Source of the DNA: Gemmatimonadota bacterium
Lineage (GTDB): Bacteria; Gemmatimonadota; Gemmatimonadetes; Longimicrobiales; Gaopeijiaceae
Direction of reading: 5' to 3'
NCBI GenBank assembly: GCA_015664885.1
Contig: DQPL01000032.1
Span: 1-55,409 of the forward strand
Length of the DNA: 55,409 bases
Shown piece by piece: positions 43,255 to 51,188 of this stretch. The position numbers were made by a program, and so were the translations under genes. The notes beneath the pieces were generated by a model. It ran no database searches, had not been told where the DNA came from, and was given only the letters and a program-made list of their open reading frames with translations. The first letter of the stretch is position 1. Every line of letters begins with the position of its first letter.

Positions 43255-43454
43255 GCGTCGACCCGGTACGCGGCACACAGCCGAGCCACGTCGACATGAA
43301 CTCGCTTGAGCACCGCTGGGTCTTCACGCAGGCAGTCGATCAGCCGGTCGTATCCTTCGAGCGACGCGGAGGGGATCTCGATCTCTTCGTGGTGATAGGA
43401 GCCTTCGTCGACCAAGACTAACCGCACCCTCGCGGTGCCCGCGCGCTTGCTCAA
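43251..43454 (-). CDS. Small hypothetical protein (67 aa)
   Basis: The frame starts TTG directly after the VKOR stop and encodes an acidic/basic mix with EIEIPSASLEGYDRLIDCLREDPAVLKRVHVD, which looks like a compact alpha/beta protein. I see no family. The operon position behind VKOR and a DsbA-like gene is the only functional hint. Confidence 0.55.
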   Translation of the reverse strand: MSKRAGTARVRLVLVDEGSYHHEEIEIPSASLEGYDRLIDCLREDPAVLKRVHVDVARLCAAYRVDA

Positions 43455-43931
43455 CTAGCTACCCCCTCTCAGTCGCGCCACTTCAGGAATCGATGCCACG
43501 AAGATCAGTGCGATGATGATCGCGGAAGCGACGCAGTACTGACACCACGCCTGGATGACGAACGCCTCCAAGTATGTCAGGTAGGCGGAGAAGAGGCCGC
43601 CCCCCAGCGAACCCACCAACAAGAGCCCGCCGATCATGCGTGATTCTCGGTGCTTCGGTTGCAGACCCATGAAGGAAAGCGCCAGAAGCACGACGTAGCC
43701 CAGGACCCCGATGGCGGAGACGGGGACCGGTCCGAGCGTGGCATACCGGCTGGACTGAACGGTGGCACAATCGCCCACGCCACACACGATGGGGCCGCCC
43801 AGCCCCAGGTTGTGGCTGAAGAGGTAGAGCGCCACAAAGAAGCCCCCCATCGCCAGCACCGCCACCACCATACGATTCATGGGCGGCGCGGCCACGGCCG
43901 CGCCGCCCACATCGTGTGCTTCCTCGCTCAC
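43455..43931 (-). CDS. Vitamin K epoxide reductase (VKOR) family protein
   Basis: The 158-aa protein has four or five transmembrane segments, the loop cysteines C50 and C55 (VCGVGDC) with the conserved serine just after, and the quinone-side pair C130-C133 (WCQYC). Bacterial VKORs oxidise a DsbA-like partner and pass electrons to quinone, replacing DsbB. The thioredoxin-like partner gene lies 16 bases upstream. GTG start. Confidence 0.93.
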   Translation of the reverse strand: MSEEAHDVGGAAVAAPPMNRMVVAVLAMGGFFVALYLFSHNLGLGGPIVCGVGDCATVQSSRYATLGPVPVSAIGVLGYVVLLALSFMGLQPKHRESRMIGGLLLVGSLGGGLFSAYLTYLEAFVIQAWCQYCVASAIIIALIFVASIPEVARLRGGS

Positions 43932-43947
43932 GCTCGCTCCGGACGCG

Positions 43948-44703
43948 TCAGTTGGCCCCGCCGGCGTTCTCAGGGCTTCCGATCTTGTCCATCGCCTCTT
44001 GGATACCTTGGAAGGTCGCGCTGGGAACCTGCAAGAACTCCCCAGGCCTGCCCACCATGATCGTCGGCGTCGAATTAACGCGCAGCTCGTACCCCAAACG
44101 CATATTGGCAGTCACCAGGTCCGCGTGGCGATCGCTCTTCACGCACGCTTCGAACTCGTCGGCATCCAGACCCACGTCCTCTCCAAAGCCGAGGAAGTTG
44201 GCGATGGGGCTCGCCTCGAGCCGCCACGACGCCTGGTTCCGGAATAGCGCGTCATGATACTCCCAGAACTTGCCTTGATCCTGCGCGCAACGCGCGGTGC
44301 GCGCGGCGAGAAACGACGTCGGGTGAATCGTCGTGATCGGGAAGTCGTAAAAGACGAATTTGGCCTTCCCGGTCTCGACCAGCAGCAGCTCGACCTGAGG
44401 CTTCACGCTGAGCGCGAAACCCCCACAGCCCGGACACGCGTAGTCACCGAACTCGATGATGGTGATCGGTGCGTCCTCGTCACCCTTCGTGACGCCTTGA
44501 GCGATTTCGGCCAATAGCGTCAAGTCGTCGAGCCCTTCGACCTCAACGGGCTCCATGGCCGCCGCACCCAGCGCCGAGCTGGTTACGGAGTAGCCGACGG
44601 CGCCAATTCCTACGATTGCCACGACGCCAAGGATCACATAGAACTTCGTCATGTTGGAGCCGCCCTGCTCGCGGGCCTTTCTCCGTTCGTCGCTTCTAGA
44701 CAC
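43948..44703 (-). CDS. Membrane-anchored DsbA-family thiol oxidoreductase
   Basis: The 251-aa protein has a short cytoplasmic start, one transmembrane helix (about 20-40) and a thioredoxin-fold domain with the CPGC active site at residues 90-93 in FGDYACPGCGG, the YDFPIT strand and a cis-proline in VNSTPTIMVG. It is of the DSBA/thioredoxin-4 type, commonly partnered with VKOR. It introduces disulfides into exported proteins. GTG start; an ATG 17 codons later is possible but would leave the helix without its charged start. A 154-base gap on its upstream side holds its promoter. Confidence 0.9.
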   Translation of the reverse strand: MSRSDERRKAREQGGSNMTKFYVILGVVAIVGIGAVGYSVTSSALGAAAMEPVEVEGLDDLTLLAEIAQGVTKGDEDAPITIIEFGDYACPGCGGFALSVKPQVELLLVETGKAKFVFYDFPITTIHPTSFLAARTARCAQDQGKFWEYHDALFRNQASWRLEASPIANFLGFGEDVGLDADEFEACVKSDRHADLVTANMRLGYELRVNSTPTIMVGRPGEFLQVPSATFQGIQEAMDKIGSPENAGGAN

Positions 44704-44857
44704 AGCCTACTCCGGTGCTGGACCGCGCGCGCAATGGCGGGCTCGGTATCATGTGCGAATGCGCCCGTCGCGCGGGCTCCCTACGTATGATGCGTTTGGG
44801 CCTTCAAGATGTTTCCCCGGGGGAGTGGGATCAAGCGATGAGGCGCGGCACCTTGGC
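44704..44857. other. Intergenic region between the DsbA-like gene and the HAD phosphatase gene
   Basis: The 154 bases hold no T-run hairpin that I can support. A short plus-strand frame crosses into the phosphatase but has no protein character. The DsbA promoter is expected here by position; no clear -35/-10 pair is seen. Confidence 0.4.
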
Positions 44858-45541
44858 TCAGGCCGTCAAAAGCGAAAGGACCTCGTCGGTAGCGGAAAGA
44901 TCCTCGAGCACGTAGTCCGCACCCGTCTCCTCCAGCTGACGGAAACTGAAATGACCGGTTGCGACCGCAAGCGTACGTGTGCCCTCACGCTGCCCGCACG
45001 AAACATCCCGAGGCGTGTCGCCCACCACGATCGCGTCGGCGGGCTCGATGGTCTCCCGCCAAGCACGCCGTGCACGCCCGAGCGCAATGGCCGGAAGCTC
45101 GTCCCGTTCCTCGTGGTCCGAGCCATAGCTACCGAGCTCGAAATAGTGCCACAATGCGGCCGACCTGAGCTTGAGCTCGGCCCCCCTCAGGATGTTGCCC
45201 GTGAGAAGTGCGACGCCGATGTCCTCGATCTCATCAAGCGCCGCCAGCAGCTCGGGCACACCGGGCAGGACGTTGACCGGACGGTCGACCAGTTGGTCCT
45301 CGAGCTTTTGGAGGTAACGAGCGAATAAGTTCGCCATGCGCGACTCGACCAGATCTTGGGCGTAGCCCGCACCCTGCAGGAGCTCCCGCACGATCTGAGG
45401 ATCGGTCTTGCCCGCGAAGCTCACGCCCTCGACGTCCCCGATCGTACTGAACGTCTCGAGCATCGCCTCGCAGAACGCATCCTTCGCGGGGCCACCTGAA
45501 ATGAGCGTACCGTCGATGTCGAAGAGAACGACCCGGCGCAC
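44858..45541 (-). CDS. HAD-superfamily hydrolase (phosphoglycolate phosphatase-like)
   Basis: The 227-aa protein has HAD motif I FDIDGTL (D8, D10), motif II in LLTGN, a lysine in the cap region and motif IV GDTPRDV. The cap domain is helical, as in Gph/beta-phosphoglucomutase types. The substrate cannot be read, but phosphoglycolate or a small phosphosugar is typical. The GTG at 45541 lies two bases after the stop of threonine dehydratase; an open frame further upstream is only overlap. Confidence 0.87.
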   Translation of the reverse strand: MRRVVLFDIDGTLISGGPAKDAFCEAMLETFSTIGDVEGVSFAGKTDPQIVRELLQGAGYAQDLVESRMANLFARYLQKLEDQLVDRPVNVLPGVPELLAALDEIEDIGVALLTGNILRGAELKLRSAALWHYFELGSYGSDHEERDELPAIALGRARRAWRETIEPADAIVVGDTPRDVSCGQREGTRTLAVATGHFSFRQLEETGADYVLEDLSATDEVLSLLTA

Positions 45542-45543
45542 GC

Positions 45544-46518
45544 TCAGGCCAGGCCGGCGAGTAGGCTCGGCTCCAAGTTGCCGCCGCTGACCACCACTGC
45601 GACGGCCCTGCCCTCTACATCGACCGCCTTGGAGAGTAGCGCGGCGGTCGTCGCCGCTCCCGAGTATTCGACAACGAGTTTTCTGCGGCTCACGAGCCAC
45701 GACGTGGCTTCCCGGATCGCGTCGTCGTCGACGGTAACGACATCTTCCATCAGCTCGCGCGCATGCTCGTACGTCAGCTCGCCGGCGATCACGGGCGCCA
45801 ATCCGTCGGCGATCGTGTCGATGTCATCAAGTATCGCCGGATGGCCCTCGTCGAGCGCCTTACGCATCGAGGCAGCCCCTTTGGGCTCCACCCCGATGAT
45901 CTGCGCGCTCGGCAAAAGCCTCTTCACCGCTGCCGCGATCCCGCTGGCGAGTCCTCCGCCTCCGATGGGGGCCAACACCAAATCGACATCAGGCCACTCG
46001 CGCGCGATCTCGAGGCCGACCGTTCCCTGCCCGGCGATGATATGGCGGTGGTCGAACGGTGGCACGATCACCAACCCTCGCTGCTCGGCGATCTCTTCCG
46101 CGCGTGCCATTCGCTCGACGGAGGTCGTGCCCTCGTATTCAATCTCCGCTCCGAGCCGCTCGACGCCGTCTCGCTTGACCTTGGGTGCAGTCGTGGGCAT
46201 GACCACGACGACTTGTACGCCTCTAAGCTTGCCCGCGAGCGCGACGGCCTGGGCATGGTTGCCCGAGGAGTATGTGATGAGGCCCGAGGAGACCTGATCG
46301 TCGGAGAGTTGGGACACGAAGTTGTGGGCGCCTCGGATCTTGAACGATCCCGTTCGTTGCAGGTTTTCACACTTGAGGCGTACCTGAGCGCCGGTGGCAT
46401 CGGAGAGCGCGTCCGCCGGAAGCAGAGGGGTCGACACAGACACGCCAGCAAGACGACGCGCGGCGGCCTCGATCTCCGTCAGGCCAACGAGTCCCTCCCC
46501 CTGTACCAGGTCGCTCAC
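45544..46518 (-). CDS. Threonine/serine dehydratase, PLP type without ACT domain
   Basis: The 324-aa fold-type II enzyme has K60 in [11 protein letters not shown] for [13 protein letters not shown], the glycine loop [12 protein letters not shown] and SGGN near the end. The absence of C-terminal ACT regulation and the length fit catabolic threonine dehydratase or serine racemase. It turns threonine into 2-oxobutanoate (or serine into pyruvate). The GTG overlaps the gyrA stop as GTGA, so it is cotranscribed with gyrA. Confidence 0.9.
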   Translation of the reverse strand: MSDLVQGEGLVGLTEIEAAARRLAGVSVSTPLLPADALSDATGAQVRLKCENLQRTGSFKIRGAHNFVSQLSDDQVSSGLITYSSGNHAQAVALAGKLRGVQVVVVMPTTAPKVKRDGVERLGAEIEYEGTTSVERMARAEEIAEQRGLVIVPPFDHRHIIAGQGTVGLEIAREWPDVDLVLAPIGGGGLASGIAAAVKRLLPSAQIIGVEPKGAASMRKALDEGHPAILDDIDTIADGLAPVIAGELTYEHARELMEDVVTVDDDAIREATSWLVSRRKLVVEYSGAATTAALLSKAVDVEGRAVAVVVSGGNLEPSLLAGLA

Positions 46519-49151
46519 TCCTGGTTCTCGCCCTCGTCGCTGGCCCCACGCTCGGTGTCGGTGCCGGCCTCGGTGTCGGTGCCGGCCTCGGTGTCGGTGC
46601 CGGCCTCGGCGTCAGACCCGGCCTCGGTGTCGGGTCCAGCCTCGGCGGTCAACTCGCCGTCAGTTTCGCCGTCCTCCCCCATGTCACCGTTCTCCTCGTC
46701 CTCGACGACCACACGCGCGACGTCGACCACGATGTCGCCCTTATCCAGGTTGACGAGCTTCACGCCCTGTGTCGCGCGCCCGATGAGCGAAATCTCAGAG
46801 ACCCGCTGACGATTCACGACACCGGCCTTCGTGATCACCATGAGCTGTTCGTCTTCCTGCACCGACTTGATGGCCACGACCTGGCCCGTCTTTTCCGACG
46901 TCTTGAGGTTGATGACCCCGGTGCCGCCACGCTTTTGCAGACGGTAGGCGGCGACGTTGGTCCTCTTGCCCATTCCGTTCTCGGAGACGACGAGCAGCGT
47001 TGAATCCGGACGGACCACCACCATGCCCATGACCACGTCGGCGCCGCGAAGCTTGAGCCCGCGCACGCCAGCCGTGGCACGCCCCATCAGACGAGCGTCA
47101 CCCTCATTGAAGCGGATCGCCATGCCGCCGCGACTCGCGAGAATGATCTCGTCTTCTCCCGACGTGATTTGCACGTCGATCAACTCGTCGCCCTCGCGGA
47201 TGTTGATCGCGTTGAGACCGACGGCTCGCACGTTCCCGTACGCGGACAATGCGCTCTTCTTCACTACGCCCAATCGCGTTGAGAACATGAGGTGCTTGTC
47301 GTCCGAGAATTCTCGCACCGGCACGACCGACGCGATGGCCTCATCCTCGGAGAGGTTGAGCAGGTTGACGATCGGCTTTCCGCGAGCGGTCCGACCACCG
47401 ACCGGGATCTCCCACACCTTGATCCAGTAGCACTGGCCGCGGCGCGTGAAGATCATGACGTAGTCGTGCGTGGACGCCACGAAGAGGTGTTCAACCCAGT
47501 CCTCGTCCTTGGTATCCATGCCGCGCAAGCCACGGCCACCACGGCGCTGGGCCCGGTAGGTGTCGAGCGCGAGGCGCTTCACGTAGCCCTGATGGGAAAC
47601 CGTGAGCACCATATCCTCCTCGACGATCAGGTCCTCGACATCGAAGGAGCCAACCGCCTCGACGATCTCGGTCCTCCGGTCGTCGCCGTACTTTTCGGAA
47701 ACGGTGCGGAGCTCGTCCTTGAGGATGTCCATTCGCCGGTCTTCGGACTCCAGGATGTCGCGCAGGTCCTCGATGATGAGGCGTACCTCGTCGAGCTCGT
47801 CATCGAGCTTGTCGATCTCGAGCCCCGTAAGGCGCCCGAGTCTCATGTCCAGGATCGCTTTCACCTGACGCTCCGACAGCTCGAACGCCTCGCGCAACTG
47901 TTGTGAGGCCGCCGTCGTGTCCGACGAGCCGCGGATGATCTTGATCACCTGATCGATGTTGTCGACCGCGATCTTCAGACCCTCGAGGATGTGCTCGCGC
48001 TCGCGCGCCTTGGCGATGTCGAACTCGCTCCGGCGCACGATGACCTCGTGGCGGTGCTTCAAGAAGTGCTGAAGCATCTCCCGGAGGGGCATGACCTTGG
48101 GCTCACCGTTGACCAGCGCAAGCATGATGGTTCCGAACGTCGACTGCATCTGCGTGTGCCGGTACAACCGGTTCAGAACGACCTGCGGTACGGAACCCCG
48201 CTTCAACTCGATCACGATGCGCATGCCATCGCGATCGGACTCGTCGCGCATGTCGCGGATGTCGGGCAGCTTCTTATCTCGAACCAGCTGCGCGATCTGC
48301 TCCACCAGCCGGGCCTTGTTTACCATGAACGGGAGCTCGGTGACCACGATCCGTTCGTTGTTCTCGTCGATGGGCTCGATCTCGGCCCGCGCGCGCATGA
48401 TGATCCTGCCTCGACCCGTGCGGTACGCGTCTCGGATACCCTCGAGTCCGCAAACGAAACCGCCCGTGGGGAAGTCCGGACCTTGGATGAACTGCTCGAG
48501 CTCCTCCTGCGGCAGATCGGGGTTGTCGATCAGCGCAATCGCGGCCTCCACGACCTCACGCAGATTGTGCGGAGGAATGTTGGTGGCCATGCCGACAGCG
48601 ATACCCGACGAGCCGTTGATGAGCAGGTTGGGTATGCGCGATGGCAGAACCGTCGGCTCGTCCTTGCTACCATCGAAGTTCGGCCTGTAGTCGACGGTTT
48701 CTTTGTCGATGTCCGCCAGGAGCTCCATCGACAGATGAGTGAGGCGAGCCTCGGTATACCGGTACGCCGCGGCGGAATCGCCGTCGACCGAGCCGAAGTT
48801 CCCCTGGCCGTCGACGAGCGGATAGCGCAGCGAGAAGTCCTGTACCATGCGCACCATCGAGTCGTAGACGGACGAGTCCCCGTGCGGGTGATACTTACCC
48901 AGCACGTCGCCGACGACGGTTGCGCTCTTCTTGTATGCGCGTCCGGGGCTCAGGCCGATCTCACCCATGGCGTACAGGATGCGGCGATGAACCGGCTTGA
49001 GACCGTCCCTCACATCTGGCAGCGCGCGCTGTACGATCACGCTCATCGAGTAGTCGATGAACGATTCGCGCATCTCGTCCTCGAGCAGGCGCGATAGAAC
49101 CGTCTCTCCGCCCCCGCCGTCTCCGCCTACGAGCTCGAGCTCGTCACTCAT
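46515..49151 (-). CDS. gyrA: DNA gyrase subunit A with acidic repeat tail
   Basis: The 878-aa protein has the breakage-reunion domain with active-site tyrosine Y132 ([10 protein letters not shown]) and the quinolone region [10 protein letters not shown] (S93 and D97 present, so the common resistance changes are absent). The C-terminal pinwheel carries the gyrase-specific GyrA box QRRGGRG, so it is GyrA, not ParC. The last 60 or so residues are acidic and disordered, with EAGTDT repeated several times. With GyrB (not in window) it negatively supercoils DNA. ATG at 49151 with GGAAGGA before it. Confidence 0.97.
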   Translation of the reverse strand: MSDELELVGGDGGGGETVLSRLLEDEMRESFIDYSMSVIVQRALPDVRDGLKPVHRRILYAMGEIGLSPGRAYKKSATVVGDVLGKYHPHGDSSVYDSMVRMVQDFSLRYPLVDGQGNFGSVDGDSAAAYRYTEARLTHLSMELLADIDKETVDYRPNFDGSKDEPTVLPSRIPNLLINGSSGIAVGMATNIPPHNLREVVEAAIALIDNPDLPQEELEQFIQGPDFPTGGFVCGLEGIRDAYRTGRGRIIMRARAEIEPIDENNERIVVTELPFMVNKARLVEQIAQLVRDKKLPDIRDMRDESDRDGMRIVIELKRGSVPQVVLNRLYRHTQMQSTFGTIMLALVNGEPKVMPLREMLQHFLKHRHEVIVRRSEFDIAKAREREHILEGLKIAVDNIDQVIKIIRGSSDTTAASQQLREAFELSERQVKAILDMRLGRLTGLEIDKLDDELDEVRLIIEDLRDILESEDRRMDILKDELRTVSEKYGDDRRTEIVEAVGSFDVEDLIVEEDMVLTVSHQGYVKRLALDTYRAQRRGGRGLRGMDTKDEDWVEHLFVASTHDYVMIFTRRGQCYWIKVWEIPVGGRTARGKPIVNLLNLSEDEAIASVVPVREFSDDKHLMFSTRLGVVKKSALSAYGNVRAVGLNAINIREGDELIDVQITSGEDEIILASRGGMAIRFNEGDARLMGRATAGVRGLKLRGADVVMGMVVVRPDSTLLVVSENGMGKRTNVAAYRLQKRGGTGVINLKTSEKTGQVVAIKSVQEDEQLMVITKAGVVNRQRVSEISLIGRATQGVKLVNLDKGDIVVDVARVVVEDEENGDMGEDGETDGELTAEAGPDTEAGSDAEAGTDTEAGTDTEAGTDTERGASDEGENQE
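46552..46641. repeat. 18-bp tandem repeat coding the GyrA tail
   Basis: Five units: three perfect copies of TCGGTGTCGGTGCCGGCC and two degenerate ones, coding EAGTDT in the minus-strand frame. Copy number may vary between strains. Confidence 0.85.
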
Positions 49152-49204
49152 TCGTTTGTCCTTCCTAGGGTTCAATCCGCCGGCTCGCGCCGACTAATGC
49201 CGCC

Positions 49205-49636
49205 TCAGTATTTCACAGAGAGCCCGGTCCACTTGCACGCGTTGCAGCGGCGCCTGGTCAGCCTGCGCCCCATGAACGTAGAGAGAATACGATGCATCCT
49301 GAGCCTCTTCATTCGCTCGGTGTCCCCGCGACAGACGGGACATACATCTCCCACAGCGCTCACCCTACCCTCCGCGCTCTCGAGAATCATTTGAGCGACA
49401 AAGGCGAAGAGGCCGATCGCGAGCAGCGATACGCCGACCACGAACCGAGTGGGTGAAACCAAGTACCCGAATCCGGCCCGCATGGACTGAAAGCCAGACG
49501 ACAACCGGACCAAAGTCAGGGAGGCCGCCTGCGTCGATAACTCCAGGCCCACAACTACCAGCCCGGCCGCGAGGAATGGCGTGGTACGCCGCACTAGCGG
49601 TCCGGGCCTACGGTCGTGCGGGGCCCAGAGAGGCAA
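49205..49636 (-). CDS. Small membrane protein with C-terminal zinc ribbon
   Basis: The 143-aa protein has two hydrophobic segments (about 17-37 and 58-84) and a C-terminal zinc ribbon made by CPVC and CNAC pairs, followed by KWTGLSVKY. Function unknown; it may bind nucleic acid or a partner at the membrane. TTG start is tentative, as no ribosome binding site is seen; a GTG 15 codons further on would leave both helices. It lies 53 bases upstream of gyrA. Confidence 0.6.
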   Translation of the reverse strand: MPLWAPHDRRPGPLVRRTTPFLAAGLVVVGLELSTQAASLTLVRLSSGFQSMRAGFGYLVSPTRFVVGVSLLAIGLFAFVAQMILESAEGRVSAVGDVCPVCRGDTERMKRLRMHRILSTFMGRRLTRRRCNACKWTGLSVKY

Positions 49637-49733
49637 AGGTCGTCGGGCAAGCGCTCGCTCCTGTCAGGCTGTAGGGGCGCTCGGGCGCGCTTCCTCCCGA
49701 GACTGTGAAAACTAACGCTTTTTGCCCCCCGAA

Positions 49734-50747
49734 TCATGCCATGAGGACGAAAGATTTCAGCTCTTCAAGCCCGCCCTCTCGCATCAGGCGCCGCAGCTGC
49801 TCTCGTGCTCCCTTCTGGCCGACCGCGCCCAGGTGCAAAACACTCCGTTCGGCCAATGCCTGCGCGGTATCCAGGACCGGGACATCGTAGATTCGCTGGC
49901 CGATTTTCCGTGGATCGACTTCGGCGAATGCGGACAGCTCAACGCCTCGGTCCACGAGCTCTTTGGCGAGCGCCTTGCCCACCGGCCCCGCACCCCATAT
50001 CAACGCGCCCTCGACGACCCCCGGGAATGCCTCCACCAGGTGGTGCACCTTGCAGCGCCGGAAGGCGTCCGGGGCATACGCGGGATCAGTACGGGACAGC
50101 CGACCGTCCCCCTCCCGCCAGCTAAAGAGCGTCTCCGGAACGACGCCCAGGCCCCCTCCAGCGCGCCACAAGCGCAAGACGAGGTCGTAGTCCTCCGGCC
50201 AGCCCCGGTCCAGGTACCCTCCGACGGCGGCGACCGCCTCGGCTCGCATGAAGAACGTCGGGTGCGCAATCGGACACTCGACGAAGATCTCTCGCGCCAC
50301 CTCGTCGGGCGTCGAGGTCGAGTTGATCCACGCCTCATACCAGAGCGCTCCACCCCGGACCTGCTCGCGCGGGAAGTACTCCACCCGGCATCCGCAGAGC
50401 ACGAGCCCGCTTTGTGCCTCCATGAACGTGTATTGACGGGCGAACCGTGTCTGCGCCGACACGTCGTCGGCATCCATGCGGGCGAGATATTGTCCACGTG
50501 CGGCTGCACGCCCGGCCTCGAGAGCAGCGATAATCCCCCGAGCAGCCTGCTTTATCACGGTCACGCGCGCATCACGTGAAGCCCACATCAGCAACTTCTC
50601 GTACGTCTCGTCTGTAGACCCGTCGTCCACGGCGAGCACCTCGAAGTCGGTGAAGGATTGCCGCTCGATCGAATCGATGGCCTCGTCCAGATGCGCTGCA
50701 CCGTCGCGGACCGGGAGCAACACCGAGAGGGGTGGAGCAGCTGTCAT
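49734..50747 (-). CDS. Family 2 glycosyltransferase fused to a Rossmann-type domain
   Basis: The 337-aa protein has a GT-A domain (LSVLLPVRDG, D41-D42 in VDDGSTDE, the metal motif DADD at 92-95 and the catalytic PEDYDLVLR), and a C-terminal region from about 248 that looks like a nucleotide-binding fold (GALIWGAGPVGKALAKEL, then VPVLDTAQAL). That second domain resembles the N-terminal nucleotide-binding part of sugar-nucleotide modifying enzymes. The fusion could tie sugar-nucleotide supply or binding to transfer, but this is inference. ATG at 50747, ribosome binding site weak. Confidence 0.82.
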   Translation of the reverse strand: MTAAPPLSVLLPVRDGAAHLDEAIDSIERQSFTDFEVLAVDDGSTDETYEKLLMWASRDARVTVIKQAARGIIAALEAGRAAARGQYLARMDADDVSAQTRFARQYTFMEAQSGLVLCGCRVEYFPREQVRGGALWYEAWINSTSTPDEVAREIFVECPIAHPTFFMRAEAVAAVGGYLDRGWPEDYDLVLRLWRAGGGLGVVPETLFSWREGDGRLSRTDPAYAPDAFRRCKVHHLVEAFPGVVEGALIWGAGPVGKALAKELVDRGVELSAFAEVDPRKIGQRIYDVPVLDTAQALAERSVLHLGAVGQKGAREQLRRLMREGGLEELKSFVLMA

Positions 50748-50812
50748 GGGTGATTAGCTTCAAGGAGCCCTACAGGTAGGGCTAAGCCTAGCGACACGGA
50801 GAAGTCCCAGCG

Positions 50813-51188
50813 ATGACCGAGATCGAAGGCAGCGGCGGGTGGAGCCGCGGGCAAGCTCTGGAGGAAGCACGGTGGCGGCTACTACGCCCTGCTCGCCGTC
50901 GGCACCTTCGTCTACCTCGAGATCCGGGCCCTCACCGAGTCTTTCTTCGAGGCCGACGGGGTCAAGGAGTTAGTTTCTTCCGAGATCCTCGAGGCGATTT
51001 TCGCCTTCGGAATCAAAACCATAATCAACTCCTTCGTCGCCGGCATCTGGCCTCTCGTCTGGATCAGCCGGATGGGGCTAGCCCAAGCGGCGGCCTGGGC
51101 CGGAGGCGGCTACGTGGTGTGGGCGCTGATCCTCGCGATGTTGCTCGCCCGCCGCGAGAAGGAGTTCAAGAAAGAGCTGGGGCTCTAG
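50813..51188 (+). pseudogene. Small membrane protein (124 aa), +1 frameshift near its start
   Basis: ATG at 50813 (GGAG ten bases before) opens MTEIEGSG; after the GGG at 50837-50839 the protein continues in the next frame as AAGKLWRKHGGGYYALLAVG, then EIRALTESFF, IINSFVAGIWPLVWI and a last helix ending in REKEFKKELGL. Removing one G joins both into a 124-aa protein with three hydrophobic stretches and charged ends. No family recognised. Its last 23 bases overlap the uvrA 3-prime end on the other strand. Confidence 0.65.

Noticed and set aside
44715-44915. 66-codon plus-strand frame in the gap before the HAD gene
   Set aside because: Overlaps the phosphatase 3-prime end antisense and has no protein-like pattern or start signal.
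47991-49097. 368-codon plus-strand frame antisense to gyrA
   Set aside because: Composition mirrors the codon pattern of gyrA; no ribosome binding site or domain.
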